64,000 bases of DNA, from the NCBI GenBank assembly GCA_032173965.1, contig CM063287.1, positions 5,833,859-5,897,858 of the forward strand, read 5' to 3'. Below the pieces are notes generated by a model. The model was not told where the DNA came from. It saw nothing but the letters and a program-made list of their open reading frames with translations, and did no database searches. Positions 32,817-48,034 of this stretch are shown here, piece by piece. The DNA is from Sitta carolinensis (taxonomy: Eukaryota; Chordata; Aves; Passeriformes; Sittidae). The stretch's first letter is position 1. Every line of letters starts with the position of its first letter. Both the position numbers and the translations under genes were made by a program.

Positions 32817-35800
32817 CAGTGCCGGACAGCACTGCTGGGCAGCGGGGCACCACAATGCACAAATCCCGCGGGGACCGAGGGGCCCACCCCGCTGCAAGGC
32901 GTGATGTTCCCTGACGGGAACCTCTATGCGATGCATAGGGCTCGCTTGGCCCCGGGCAGCGGCAACGGAGAAAGCGCGGGAATTTGGGCAAGGTACTCGC
33001 ACCGGTGCCATGAAGGTGAGCGATTCACCGTGACAACTTCGGCGCCCAAACTTGGCTGGGATGCTTGGTGCTTCTCCAGGGGCAGGCTGATTTTCTGCCG
33101 GTTCCTCTGAAGGAATTACGAAATCCTTACAGTTGGTCAGAGGTTTCACCTTGCCTGCCCTCTAACCTTTTGAGATGCCGCGAGTGCCTGTCCGGTCTGT
33201 GGCCTCACGGCTCCTACAGTGGTGAGAACGCTGTGAGCACTGGGGCAGGCTGGGATGCTTGTTGAGGACGGCAGGAGGCCAGCGGGTACCGGTGCTTGGG
33301 CTTCCACCCAGCACCAGCACGGCTTGGATGGGCAAACCCCGCAAAACAGCTCAGAAGGGCTGCAAATAGCAGCACTTTTGGCCACTAAAGTCTTGTCACT
33401 TTGTGCTTGGAAGCTCAGTCCTCTGCAGGGGAGGATGTTTGTCAGGGGCTGGACAGGTATGGGAGGTGATGCAAGTGAGACACATCCCTGCAAAAAAGGG
33501 AGTGCTGCTCCATTTCACTCCTGGCCAGAATAACATGCATTTCTTCTGCAATTCACCTTTGTTTTCATTGACCTTGGCATATTTAATCAGGGTTATATTA
33601 TCACACAGATAAAGCAGTCCTCATACGATTGTTACAACGTTTTAGGCACAAACAAGTTTGTATTTGTTTGTTCATTTTCTTTATCTCAGGCAGGTAGGGC
33701 TGCTCCTTTCCCGCAACACATAATCAAGTAGCAAAGAGAACTTCCCATCTCCATTTCTGCCCAAATCCCTCTGCTTCTATCCCAGCAGTTGGGGCCCAGG
33801 CACTGTTGGCAGTCTCTGTGCCAGCCCTGAGCTTCTCCCCACTGCATGAAGCATCAATCAGCTCTGATAGTTGCAGAGCCACATCTTTCCCATCAGCCAC
33901 AGTCTTCCTCCAAGCATCCCTCCAAGCCATGGTGTTATAAGCACTATGAAGAAGGTGGTGAGGCTGAATAACCGGGTAAGAGCGTGCTTTCGTCCTCTCA
34001 GCAGAGGGATGATGATCCATCCATGCAGTAGGCTGGGAGGCAGGCGTTATGCAGGATGGCCCAAGTCACTACTCCATGTACTGAGCCCCTGCAGGACCCC
34101 ACCTAACCTTCAGCTGTAGAGAAGCTCATCATCCGTGGGGCAGGAGAAGGGGCCCAGCATGAACACAAGGAAGGTTTACCCTCTATCCCCCTGGCTCCAG
34201 CCCCCAGCCCTTGCTGTCACTTCATCCAGTGCTGCTGGCTGGTAGGACCATCAGCACCCTCTTTAAATTTCTAATGTTGGTAGCATTTGGAATGGGATAG
34301 CAACAGAGGCTGTGGCAGTGCAGAAGAATACATATTCCCAGCAGTGAGAGTATGCATACTCGTCATTGCTCTGACATCAATTTTATAGGAGCCTTCCCCC
34401 TCTCCCCCAGGAAACTCTTTATACTTCAAAATATTAAATAAAAAAATAAAAATACAGAGCCTGTTTATAGCAGAAATTGAAATTCCGCATATTATCAAAG
34501 GTTAAATTTTGTCCTGCAGGCACTGAATAAGTTTCTTCATATGAATATTTTGTAACTTTCTCTGTCCAAAAGAAATGTGCAAAATGTTGTCCTTTTTTCC
34601 GTGCCTTCCTTTGGACATTCCAGACTTTTGCTTAAGCTTTTCATAAAAGGCTATATTCAGCTAAGAGGGCAAAAAAAAGACAGTTACAGTATCCAGGTCA
34701 TAAGTACAAAGCCATAAAGACAGCAATGATACAACAAAGATCATAGATTACAAGGAAGTAGATGGATCAAACAGAGCGGTAGCTGGAAATGACTGCATAG
34801 AAGCCAAAATAAGGCTGGTCCTAATAAACAGCCAAAGTTGAACCAAAAAGCATTTGAAGCGTTAATTTATTAAATAACTTTATTTTCATGCCTTACAATT
34901 AAAAATAGTTGTGGTCAGGCATGTTGGGAGACAGGAAGCAATTGGAGTCTTGAAGCCCGGCTTTGTGCTTGGAAGGGAGCACAGCCTGAGCCACACCCTG
35001 TCTGGGGGGCAGCCAGCAGTGCTGGGGGCTCCAGTTCACTCACAGATTCTCTACTCAGAGCTTTTCCCTTCCAGGCTTTCGAGACAGTGAGGAGTTTTAT
35101 GAGGAGTTCAGGTTGGGAGATGGAGTCACAGTGGGAGCAGAGGCTGTGAGGGTGATGCCAGCCCCTGCTCCCACTCAGCACATGGGATGGGATGCAAAGC
35201 CCTGTGAAATTGTCAGGAGGCCCTATGTTCACTTCTGCAGGTTTTGGGATCCATCTCTAACTTTGGGAGCCTTTTAGATCAGATGTATGAATCACCAGCT
35301 CAAAACATTAATAATACCAGGAGTCAGACCATTTATCTTCCCTTCGAAAGATCCACCAGCCCAAATAAGTGACCAAACCAAGCAAAAACCCCACGTGAGA
35401 TCAGCTTTCAAATCCTAGTCTTCAATTCATATGTGCATTTGGAATTATTTTTACTTACCTTGCATTTCTTTTTGTTGCCCTGGCATTGTGTTTTTATTTC
35501 CCCCACAGCACTGCTAGCAGCTTGCCTGGAATGAGCATCCCATTTCCCCAGGGCTCCCAGACCAGGATACTTAAAGAAAATAATCATCACTGACTTTCAA
35601 GATATTCACCGATAAAATAGTGACTGATGGGACAGATCACCTGCACATGCAGAAAGGAGAAGGGTGCCCATAGTATTCTGAGACCCATAACAAGGGGTGC
35701 AGCCACGAGACAGGAAGAACCAGCAGCTAAGCAGCCCCCAAAATAGTTGCTTTACTCTCAGAAACTAAGCTGCAGTGGGTGCTAACTGCTGCCTGCAAAG

Positions 35801-38800
35801 CCGGTTTCATCTAGTGGCCCAGAGTGATGGGTCAGCTAAAACAGAGCCCACGCCATTTCTGCCTGATCAGTTGCTAACCAAATACACTTTTCAGATGCTG
35901 TTAATTGAGTCTGATGAATTTTGCTCCAGTGGGACCTATTACGGGCAAAAATACAAGTGACATCAGAGCCATAACTCATAAAAATCAAGTCCCTGAATTA
36001 CATCTGAGAGCAATATGAAAATGCAAGTGGGATTTCAAATGGTATCAAATAACTTTCTGTCATACCTTATTAATACCACAGAGCTAATAGAAACAGCTAT
36101 ATAATCATCCTAATGTCATTATACATATATAATACACATGCGCGCAAATACACAAACACTCTGTGTAGTTATAACAACATTATTTTGTTCACACGGCCTG
36201 AAAAATGTGATTAGATGGTGGCTCTGAAATGGCAATATTCAATCAGGCATGACTCATATTTTGGCTCAGAGCACAGTCTTCTACTTACCTCTTGTTACGT
36301 GTGGTGGTAGCATGGGTGGCTGTGGAAGAAAGAGGGAGTCGAGGCCACGGAGATGATTTCCTCTCAGGTTACAAGGGCTGAATTGTCATTTCAAAGCTGG
36401 AATGCTGATACTGTCCAGCAAGCAATCCCTGGCTATCCTTTCCTGTGTGGATCACTTCAGGTAACATGCTAATTTATCTGCTAAAAATAGCCACCTTCTC
36501 ACTGAATCCTGAAAAAAAATTCTCCACTGGAAATATTCCTAAATGTGACCAAACTAGTTCTTTTATAATCATAAAGCTTGGAAGGGGATGTTGCCTGGTA
36601 GGACTTTAGATGGGCTTCACTTTCCGAACAATGCATGGGAAATGCACACCAGCCATTTCACACTCAGCTCCTGTCAAATAATTTACCTCGGCTGCTTTTA
36701 GTGAAAATATACCTATGTGTACTTATATTTCCCTGCACGATGGGGATAGCTGGGGCTGTAAACATCACCATAAGAATGCCAGGCCATATTTACTCAAGTC
36801 AGTGGTCAAAGAAAGTTGCTATTCTCAGTGTGCCAGATTTAAATCGGTTTAAGTAAACAAGCTGACCTCTTTCCACTTTGCAGGTCTGAGCTGTCGTGAC
36901 TTTTTTTTTCCTCTGGAAAAAAATTCCTTTTTTTTGAAGAAATTTGGTGGGCCCCAGAGGACAGTAAGGAGTTGTCTCAGAGGGAGCAGTCAGTGCTGCT
37001 GGGGAGCAAGTCAGGGCAAAGTGGGCTTCCCAGGCAGGGGATGCACCAGCTAAACTCAAATCTTGCTTTGTTCTGCCCTGCCATCATATGAAAGCAGGGG
37101 ACTTCACCTCCTCACTGACTTTCACTGCCTCCCTAATGCCTAAGTGCTTATGACAACTCTTGCTCATCTGTTTTGGGATTGAGTTTTTCTGTTTTCCCCA
37201 ATTTGGTTTGTGCAAGGACATTCGACCTCCCAGATACTGAGATCTTTCTTGCCAGCACTAGAATGAGATGCACTGACACAGAGAAAGCACTCCTGAGGTC
37301 TCCTGACACACTGCAGGGCTGGTGTGTCCACCACCACAACTTGCTCTTTCCTTTGCACGCAGATTTTTTTCCTGGTAAGCACTAGCAGTGTCTTCTGCAG
37401 TTATTCCTAGGTCTTCATTTCTTTACCTGAGCTACAAATGTCACAACGATGATGAGTCAATCATCTGCTACAGTTTATCAACATTTAACCTTTGGCTAAG
37501 CTGTCTTTGAGCCATCCCACCTAAGCAAGGCAGCTCAGCAGACAACCTGCTGCAGACTGCTGCACACTTTGCTCCCTTCCTGGTTTTATCTATAAACAGC
37601 TTTTGGCACTCTGGTGCCAAGTGGCAGTGGAGAGGGAAACAAATCAGAATAGCTCCTGGTACCTCAACTCCATGGCCTGAAGTCTCCTTCTTGTCTCGCA
37701 GGACAAGTGGCCAATAAGCAAGCGCTCCTGTGTCCCAGGTCACTGTGGTCCCTCACACTGGCACTGGGGGGATGGACATTTCTGCTCCTTCTCCTGAGGC
37801 ACCACCGTCAATAACTACAGGATATAAACACAAGATGTGTGTGATAAACACTGGAGAGGACGCAGAAATTATTCTTCCTCCTCTCCATCCAGGGACACAC
37901 GTCAAACTAAAACACTAGAAGGGAAATGGAATTAATCTGCAAGTCCAGCTTTGCTAAACACATGGGGTTATCCAGCCGCTGTTTCCAGGGAGCAGAGATA
38001 GTTGCCATACCAGAGTCCTCTCCTCCTTTGCAACTCCTCCTTTTCTTATCCAAGTGAGTGCTGGACACATTTCTGAAGTACAAGAATCTCTGAGGTCTAA
38101 CCACCATGGATTCAGGCCTCTGGGGATGATAGTGTTGGTGGGGTTTTTTAAATCCTCTTGAGAAACAGATGCTTTGGCTCGTCTTCATTATACCTAGCCT
38201 GATTTATTTTAATTGCTCTGGGTATCCGGAATACTACGATTGCATAATCTCATGCACATGTCTTTAAAAGGAAGCCTTGGCTGCAAAGCCAGGAAGGCAA
38301 TGTTAAATATGGAAAAAGTACTATGCAAAGTCTCATTTATTTTGGAAATCACTGGAAAGAGTTCTACTGAAAATTCACAGCAAAACATATGCCACATCTG
38401 AGTAATGACTTTGAGAGGTGCTTTACCTAGCTTAGCAATAAAAAGTGATCTAAAAATTGCAGTTCTTCAAAAAGATCTCACTCTCAAGCCCTGAATTTTG
38501 GTGAAACCAGAGGGCAGTGTAGTCCTTGGTGAGAGCCACAGAAGGCCAGAGCTGGCTGCTGGGCACCGTGCCTGGCGGCAGTACTTCCACCTCTACCAAA
38601 ACTACCAGAAAACAGCAACCCAGGGGAAAACCCATTCTGAGCAGTCAGTGGCAAGCACAGGCTTAGGACAGCAAGAAAGGAGGAGGCCTGATGAGATCTG
38701 CCTTTCCCAGGTTTAGGAATCCAGAGCTTCATCTCAATAAAACAAAGCAGGAATAACAGGACTGCAGAGAAATACCTGAACATCACCCGCTTGTCTTATC

Positions 38801-41800
38801 TGATGCAGTGCATAACATGCCAAATATTGTCTGCTTGGGAAGAAAAGGTCTGCAGAAGCCTTATTCCAGGTAGCAAAAAGTAGTATTTAAGGTACTTTAC
38901 AACTGGACCTAGAATAAGTCTTTATTCTGAAGTTGGGTCCATACCTTATCTGTTATTAAGATGCTGCTTTCCTGGAAAGCGATCCATATCATACCAAAAA
39001 CTTATTCTTTATATGTATTTTTTAAATTTATCTCATTGAACAAATTAATATCTGCCATAAATACTGTTCCTGAAGAAGCCAGTAGGAGTACTCTGTGAAA
39101 GAATGTGACAACTAAAAAAAGAACTCCAAACCCTGCCCCTGCCTGTGGCTTATTGATATGCTTTCCTGTCGTCTAAGGAAAGGAAAAACCATGAGTTTTA
39201 TAGGCTACCTACACTGTATTAATTATTAAAAAACACGAAACTGAGATCTTATTTTGCAAGAAACACAGTCAATTTGTCCTTGCCAGCCTTAGCATCCACA
39301 GAGAAATGTACCTATGTGCTCTGTGCCCCTGGGAACAACCTGCATATCATGCACAGGGGAGGGAGAAGACCAAATCTGCTGATTTTGAAGAAGTGTGAGC
39401 AGTTTTCATTTGGTACCATCTGAGACATTACCAGATTTGTGTGGATTTGGCAGTACCTATTTGCCATGCCAGACCCCAGAAGTGCAGTCAGTGCTACCAT
39501 ACCTGGCTGGCAGGTGCTCGAGGGGCTGTGAGCAGGCAGCAGTCTCCCACTTTACAGGATACACCTTTAAATGCCCACAAATTTACTTTGGGTTTGCAGA
39601 TGTTAATGAGATTCACATTTGGGAGAAGGATCCTACAGAGACTATCAGGAATATTAATGTTAACACTGGAGTTTATTAGTGCCTGCATGTTGAGAAGTGG
39701 GTAAGGAAACCCTCTGGGGCTTGTTGCGCTATCAGCAATTATCACATGAGATTTCTGTTCCTGGTCTTCCAGCTGAGAAGGCTTGGGAAAAAAGGCTTCA
39801 AGACTGGTCTTTGGGCACTGTTTGAGTTTTTAAGTCATGTGGATGTTTCCCCCATTGCTTTCTGCAAACCTCCATTTCTCAAACAAGAGTCAAGGCTCTG
39901 CCTGTCCATCCATCTCTGGCGATTTGCCATATTTAGTTCAACGAACCCATGTGCCTTATGCTTGCAAAATTCCTACGTGCATCTGCCATCTCAGAGAATT
40001 AAAGCAACCCTCCAGGAGTGGGTCTGCACATCTGTTTTGTTCATGGCAAGCCAAGTTACAACCTTCACTCCCTTCTCATGCTCCTGTCTCTGCTGGTAGG
40101 GAGATGTCCCCAGCATTGGGCTCGTGGTGGAAGCAATGTGGTGCTGTTGCTTATTCAGATGCCAAGAAGTCATCATGAGGAACAAACCATCACGATGTGA
40201 GCACAGACTGGAAACTTGTCCCTGACATGTCAGAAACCCTTCCTGTCCCTTCTTCTCTTTCTCTTTTAATGGGGTAATGGCTATAAAACTTTGTGCCTTT
40301 TATCTAAGTTGGGATCTGGTTCTGTGATCAGCCTTTCTCAATGGTTTACTTTCTTTTAAAGCTCTTAAATACTAAAGAAGGGGAAAAATAAGAAGGAAAG
40401 AAAGAAGCCCATGCTCTGTCTGGCTGATTGCTGTGGAACCTCTCAGCAGAGTCCAGGGATGCTGCCTGAGTAGACAGCAGTGCCATGGAATTCAGTGGGC
40501 TGGTAGCAGGAATGCTCAGCAAGAAGGGTATGCCTCAGGTATTCCATTTCTCCTGGAAGCTTAAGGCTCTTCTTCCAGGAGGCACGATAAAGGTGAACCA
40601 GACTTTGCTGATTTTGTCATGAACCTGCCCCCATCAGGTTCCTGAGGAGTCCCAGCATAGGTGGGAAATTTTACCTGTATTTACATTTGCGCTTGCTCTG
40701 AGAGCTGCCCAGATCGGGATGAGGCCCTGAGGGCTCCAGCTGCAGTCTGGGCAGGCATGCTCTCTGCCACCTTGCTGGAGGCAGAGCCAAAAGCTCCAGC
40801 TCATTTTTCACAGGTGGCATGAGCCAGGCACTGCTGGCCCCTTGCTGGGAGGGTCACCAAACCCCACCAAAACACCCTTGGCCCAACAGTGCCTTCACTG
40901 ATGGGCCCCAGTGGTACCACAGTGGTACCCCACTGGCATCCCCCAACACAGACACACTAAAAAACCTTCCCAGCTACAGAAAAAAATCTTTAAATGGGTC
41001 TTGGTTAAACTCCAGCTGCTTGGTGGGCTTTGAGAAGTGCAGCAATGCTGCTGGAGGAAATCTTGGCTGTTACATTTAATTAAAGATTCTGCTGAAAGTT
41101 CTGCTTAAAATCACAATGCTTGCTGCTTAGAAAAGCCTTGGTGATTCCCCCAGAGGCCTGGCCAGCATTCCTGCTCCTATTGTACAACATTATTGATTAA
41201 TCAAAACTAATGCTCACAGCTGTTGCCTGATGGATAATGTCTTTGGTGTTTGCCTGCATATAATTATTTACTACTTTATTGATGTTATTTATTTCTTCAT
41301 TAAGTATTGTTGGCTGTTTAATTACGTGAAACACAACTGCAAGTGTCGCTGCTAAAAGCCATGGGAAAGGCTGCCCAGAGCTGAAATCTTTCAACCATAA
41401 ACTCCAAAAATAAATCTAAATATAAAAATATTGTAGCCAGCCTTTTGAGTGAAGGCCATCAAACCGCAAACATGTTACATGTCATCTGGAGGCTGATGCC
41501 AGAGCACCATGTTTGGATAGATTTGCAATGCTGATTTAACTGTGTATGGCAAAGGACTTTGCAGAGATGTAAATACGTTTTATTAGCTGTCCAAAACACA
41601 TATGAGGGGTTCTTATTTTATTCTTGGTAGCTGAATATTTGAAATAAATCAAAGTGAAACTCTGATTTCCCAAAACTTACAGCCAGGAGCGTCTAATGAG
41701 CGCCTTTCAACAGCCATTCCTGGCTGAGACCTGAGGACTTCCCAGGTTGGCTGCTGGTCCCGTTCAGTGCCCCAGTGACAACCTGGGAGCCTCTCTGGGC

Positions 41801-44800
41801 TCTTCCCTCTGTCCTCCAGCTCTCTGCAAGAGACAAGGACTCAAGGGCCCCTGCCCCCTTTCTGCCTCAGCACCCTGCTACCCTCACCCTCCTCAGACGC
41901 ACCAGGCAGAGCTACTGCAGCAAGTCTGTGCCTGTCCTCACTGAATTAGGGAGCTGGGAATCCTTGTATCAGCCTGGGATGAGAAGGGATGTGCTGAGGT
42001 TTACTTAGCTCATGATATAAGACAAATTTTAACAGAACCACTTTTCTTTGCAATACCAAGCCATGGGGGCTTGGGGGCAAAATCAACACCTTAAATTGTA
42101 TCTGGAAACCAACAAGCACTAAGGAGAAATTAGCTTTAACACATGTTGTCGCCCTCAGCAATCTCTAGGTACTTACCATTTAAAAAACCAGCCAGGTACA
42201 TGACTACAAATACAATATTAGAAAACTTGGAAGGATCTTCTCAGCCTGCAAAATAACCAGAGGACCACAAACCCTGCTGCAGCTTACAAATCATTAACAC
42301 ACCTATAACGGATCAGAAAGAGCCTCTGTATCTCCTTACTCGTAAAATGAAAATTCCTTCTCTGACATGCTCTCCAAACAGACCTCATCAGGTCCTTTCC
42401 TCAGGGCAGGAGAACAAATCGCTCTGGCAGTCCTTGCCTGGACACCAGTGCATCTGTTATTTGGGAGCTACTGGCCTGAATGTCTCTGTTCAGCTCCCTG
42501 TAGATCTCCCACTTACTTCTGAGGCAGTGCATTACCATCAGGGAGGACTTAGCCCCTGCTTCATGGAAAGTGCATAAGACGGTTAACCAGTTGCCAAAAC
42601 TCTAACTTCCCTGTGGCCCTGTCCTAGGGCACAAGCCTCTGCTTTTCCTATGGGAGCCCTGAGGGGGACCAGACTAATGCCTGGTGCCATCAGGTCACCT
42701 GTGTCTGTTCTGATGTGTCTCGAGCCCAGAACATGAGCAGAAGTTGGTTGCAGGCCTGAGTTCTGCCCATGCTCTCAATAGATGCTCATCTCCTGTTTTA
42801 ACTAAAACATGTTAGGGAAAACCTAAGAGAAATAATAAGCAGAGAGAAAGAATTAAACAAACAAACAAAACAGTGATGGCTCTAGGGAATTTGGTCTTCA
42901 TTTTCCTCCTTTTTTTCCCCATAACCTGCACATTTTTATGCATTTCCTCTCTCTCAGGCCAGTTCTTCCTCCTGTCTTTTAAAATGTCATGATCTCTCCT
43001 GTATGCCTTGTGCCCACGTTGTGAGGGTACCGCTGGGCACCTTTCCAGCAGGGATGCACAGAGCAATGGGGAGCACAGCTAGCATTTTCAAAGGAAGCTA
43101 AGGAAATCTTTATGGAGAACTTGGTGAGAATTTGGCACTTGGCATCCTTTTGCTCTTTTGAAAGTCCCACCCTACAGGAACAATCTAAACAAATATATGC
43201 CTCAATGCTGATAAATCCCTTTGGAGAGATATCAAAGAAAATCTTGCTGGGTTTGTAGACCTTTGAAGAAAGGGAAATATCCTGCCAACCTGACGCTGAG
43301 ATCTATCTCATTCCACCATGTGGTCCAAATCATCAGAGTCCTCCACAGCTCCCCTTCCTCCTTGGTGTGTGGAGAGCAGTACCGCCTTGCTGAAGAAAGT
43401 GATTTGCAGGCCAAGAGGACAGCATAATTTGAGAAAAATTCAAATGAAAAATTACTTAACAATGGAACTTGTTACTGTGTCTAAAAATATCTCAGTGAGT
43501 CAGATTACTGAAAACAGCAAACCTATAGAGCAAACCCTGTAGCCTTTTCTCAGCAGTCAGCTGGCTTCATTCACTAGCTTGGCATCTCTTTCCCCTTACG
43601 TTTTTAATAACATGAGTGGGTTTTTTTGTAAGTCGACAATAAGTTAATGTTTAATGGTTTGCCGTGTACAGTTCTGGGTGTTTACACGTTCTGCAGCTAG
43701 CCAAATTTGTAGAGCAAATTAATAGTCTGTAAGACCAGGATAGGTGAATTACAGGTATCTGTTGTGTCCTGCATGCCCCCCAAAATAAATGGTTTCAATT
43801 ATGTTTTCACCTTCCCCAGCAATTTTAACACCTCTCCCCTCTGCCAGCCAGGGCCATCGCTCCTTAGTCTGTGTCTGTTACAGCTTTGTGCACAGACACT
43901 TCCTGGGAATGTGCAACCTTGTGTGACGCCGAGGTCCCAGGCTTTGCAGGGTAACCTATTAAACCCTCTGGCATAGGACCAGGTGCTCTGGAGAAGCATG
44001 GGAGAAGGAAAGGTGGGGACTATGGTGTTGTCAATGCTTTTTTATACTAATGAGATGGATGGGTGTGACCCTTTCTTCCACTGACCAAATTATAAATAGC
44101 AAAAGTTTTCCACTCCCTGACGCTGAGTGAGCCATTCCCCACCCCACGCTGGAGGGGTCTTGCTTGGCTTTTCCAGTTTCACACATTTCACAACTTTGCC
44201 CTGCTGGTCTAAAGGTCCTAGGACTCCTCCCTCATTCAGAGCTGGCCCAGGTGGGATCAGGTCTCTGCCACTGTGCCTGCAGGCAGCTGCAAGGGAAGCC
44301 ACCACAACTTTCAAACCCCTGTGACACTGTGGGGAGAGCAGGGCAGGTCAGAGATGCCACCTGCCCCACACACATGCTTTAAATCTGGGTATTATCCACT
44401 CCACATGATGCAATAGGTTCCTTCTTCACATTGCTGAGGTCACCCTGGTGATGTGAACAGAGGTGGCCGATGTCCCTGTGCTGTTGCTGAACCCACCTGG
44501 AAAGGGCAAGTGAATCCCATCTTGTGCAGGGCAGCCAGCAGCCACAGCAAGCTGGAAGAGCTGGACCTAAGGAAACAAAATTAGATTTTTAGAAAAGGGC
44601 AATGTGTCTTGTGTTGTCAATGTTTAAATTCCCATTGCTAGGGGTGGGAACGAGATTGGGCCCAGGCTGCCTCCCTGTTCTTTCCCAGGCTCATGAAGAT
44701 TTAAAATTCTGGATTTTAAATGGTAGTTTATTTCTGGCTGACCTGTTTGGCTTGAACTGTTACATGCTTCCAGCTTATTTTTATGCTCCTGTGTTAGTAC

Positions 44801-45229
44801 ACAAACCTAACCAAAAGCAAGAATGACACTATTCAGCCTCCATCAGCTGCACAGGCTGAAGTCCCCCAAAGCCATGGCAATCTCCCTGTCCAGCTCCTCT
44901 TGGCCCATGAGCATGTGAATTTATCAAGGGGAGTGAAGGGGTGAAGGTGAGGGCTCATGGGCACATCACTCCTTTAGCAATGTCCCCCTGCAGGTCTGAC
45001 ACCCCACAAACCACTGTGGGGTGACAGGGGTGAACCATGAAGGGCATGGGACACGCTGGTCAAAGAAACCCCTCACAAGCACACATTTGGATCAGCTCAG
45101 GCCATTGGATATCAATGGCAGACTCTGTGGCATTCCTCTAATTTTTTCCCCTTCCCTGCTATTTGAAGGAGATTTTATCTTCCCTTTCCACACCCCTCCC
45201 ATCACCCCATGCCTGTTTCACTAAAACCT

Positions 45230-47120
45230 GCCTTTCGGGTCAGCGTGCTGCTAGGAGATTAATTTTACACCGAGCAGAGTATTTCAGCTTTGACATATGA
45301 GACGTCTGTTACCATATTGCAGTTTTTCTAAATTAAATATTAGGAAAAATTAAACCCAATTGTGGTCTGTGTTCTATGGAAAATATTTCTCTTCCAAACA
45401 GTCCCCCCATGCTAAATGACTTAACTAACTGAAAACACAATAAATATGCACCAAGTTAAAAATCTATATTATTCAGGTTTTAAGGCTTATAACTAAAAGT
45501 GGTTTAATGTTTCATGCCTAATAATAGATTACTCCTATCACATTTCTAACCTTTATTTCTCCCAGCTTTGAAGTCCAGCCATATAAAGGCTGTTTGTAGA
45601 ACCACACGAAAGTTAAAGCAAATATTACTCAGAGTGATTCATATGAACAAGAATTTGCAATGAAGGCAGAGGGTTTTTTGTGTCTGTATCAAAGGAAATG
45701 AAATGTTTGCAATATTTTCAGTTGATAAATGCATTAAAACATTTTAGTTGTGTAGTATGAACATTGCTGACATAAACAGACTTTGACCTGAAACAGATTG
45801 TATTAAGCTCTGTGGGAGAGGCAGCATTAAAAGAAATAAAATAAATAAAAAATAGACATTCCTAGATTTCAGAATCTGCCACAAGGTCACTGCAGTCCTT
45901 AATTAGCTGAATACATTAAGAGAAGGCTGGAACACAGATTCTGCAAAGAGAGCAAATATATGTTTAATCCTCTGTTCTTTGCTTACAGATTAACCTTTCA
46001 GAACGAGTAACCTTATTTTCTTTTTAAATATCTATTTACCTTTTTGAGCTTTGCATAGCAAAGCAGGGTTTCTTTTTTTTTTTTTTTTTTTTTAATTTCC
46101 TTCCCACTGTTGCAAAAGAAATTAATTTGTTGCTAGTTGCTATGCATTGGCAGGATTTCTGCATAAAGAATGTAAGCCATCTATCTTTGTATTCAAGATA
46201 TAGTTAATCTGGCAGTTAAAATACTTTGGAAACGTTTTGATGACTTATCTGGAAAAGTAGCTTCGCATTTTCAAAGAAAACTCAGAACTGTATTGCAAGA
46301 GGAAGATAAAAGATATATGAAGTGTTTGTTCCAAGCGATACTATTCATTTAAAGATCAGAATGTAACCCCACCCAAGCAATTATTGTGGAAAAACAAGAC
46401 AAAAATCCTTATACAGCTTTCTGACACGGTCTTTATTTGGGAAACAAAATAACTATATTACAGTTATAGTCTAATGGATTGCAAGCTGTTTTATTAGAGT
46501 CAGCTGAATCCTGTTTAGCATAAAAAAAGAACTCTGTTTGCTATCAAGAACACATTTACATTAATATGACTTTGACAAAGTAAAATAAAATCGCATTAAG
46601 ATGATGTAAGTAGATAAGACAATGAAATCTCTGTGAGATAGTTTTGGCACACCAATTAGAGTCAAGTCCCTACAGGAAAGAAACATATTTTTATACCAAG
46701 TATCCATGTGTTTTTAAGTTGTAGAGTGGCCAAAATTAATCCCATGCTTAAAATATTTCCAGCCAGGGAAAAGAGAAAGTTTATTATTATTATTTTTATT
46801 TTTCCCTTGAAAGGTAAAATTTCTGATAAACGACATTTTTATTTGCAATAATACAAACAAGTTTTGTTCTCTGCACTAGCCTGTAATCATCCTGATTACT
46901 GCAAGGGACTTTCCAATATAGAGCAGCTGAAAACAAGGTTTTAGATTACATGGTAATTTAGGAATGCATGAAAAGCCAAGCAGTCACCATAATAGAGTAC
47001 TGCACAAACTTCATGGCTTTTACAGCAAAACATAACATATGTTTTGTGATTCATTCGATTGATTTTTTAAGTTTTTTGGTCAAAAAATATGTCGAGCTCT
47101 ACTATTGGTCCTATATTTAG
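45230..47120. promoter_or_regulatory. Candidate conserved non-coding block about 14-16 kb upstream of ARID5B
   Basis: This is nearly 1.9 kb of AT-rich, mostly non-repetitive sequence with no open frame of 60 codons on either strand. It contains a perfect MEF2-type word CTATATTTAG at 47111-47120 and many homeobox-like ATTAAT/TAATTA words. A T21 run at 46073-46093 interrupts it. Texture suggests regulatory DNA. Conservation is not tested. Confidence 0.27.
46073..46093. repeat. Poly-T run (21 T)
   Basis: An uninterrupted T21 homopolymer in the intergenic region. Confidence 0.95.
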
Positions 47121-48034
47121 GGAATCTAACTCTTGAAAAACGACAGTGACACCACCCTCCCCACTTTGATGTCTCTCCTTTTAGTTTGGTCATTAAAGCT
47201 CAGCAGTGATGGATGGTGATAATGCTGTGGGGTTTATGAGTAATCAGGCCTTGGCAGCCACAATATTTCTTTTGTAGTGAAACTTTAATATTCCTTTGGC
47301 CGTGCATAAACTTTTTTTCTGCTTTTGGAATTATGCTGCATAAGCTACTACCCACTAAGCATTACAAAACACATACTGCCCAAAAGTTGGTGTTTTGTTT
47401 AATACCTGACAGGGTGCAGCTTCCCTCCAGGACAAGAGTTGGGCTGTAGCAGCCTTTCTGTGGTCAGGACTGGGCTGCATTCACAGGACGAGCCCCTGCA
47501 AGGGGAGACGAATTTTCTGGCTGTGCCCCAGGCAGGGCACCCCGGACACCCCCACTCTCTTCCTCCTGTTACACATATTTTTAGTGAACTTGCTGCAGCA
47601 AACACCAGGTGTCTCCACTTAGCTGGGCTACAGCTTAAAAAAGGGGCCTGCTACCAAAAAACACAATAAAGAAAGGGAAAAAATTAGGGTTGTTCTTTCC
47701 ATAGCCTCTATTGTGCTTGTTGCAATGCTGTGTGCAAGGAAGAGGATATACAGACACGGCATATTTGTATTTTATTTTGTCACTCAAGACACCTCTGTCA
47801 GGCAAGGCAGGACTTTCCAGAGTTTGAAATAATCCAAATTCAATCACTTTAAAGCTGCTACAATATGCAAGTCCTGGCAGCCGTTTTAAATTAATGGAAC
47901 ATCAGATGTGCTCTGATCCTCTCAATTTCCTTAGGCAAGGGAAATTCTGCTGTGGTGGTAGCGGGAGGGGAAATATAGGGCTATCAGTAAAATAAATGTC
48001 AGCTTTTGTCTGCTGATAGAAAAATGCATACATC

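Noticed and set aside
32420..33149. Ser/Leu/Cys-repeat and Arg/Gln/Gly-repeat open frames near 32.7 kb
   Set aside because: They are produced by the GGGACAGA tandem repeat.
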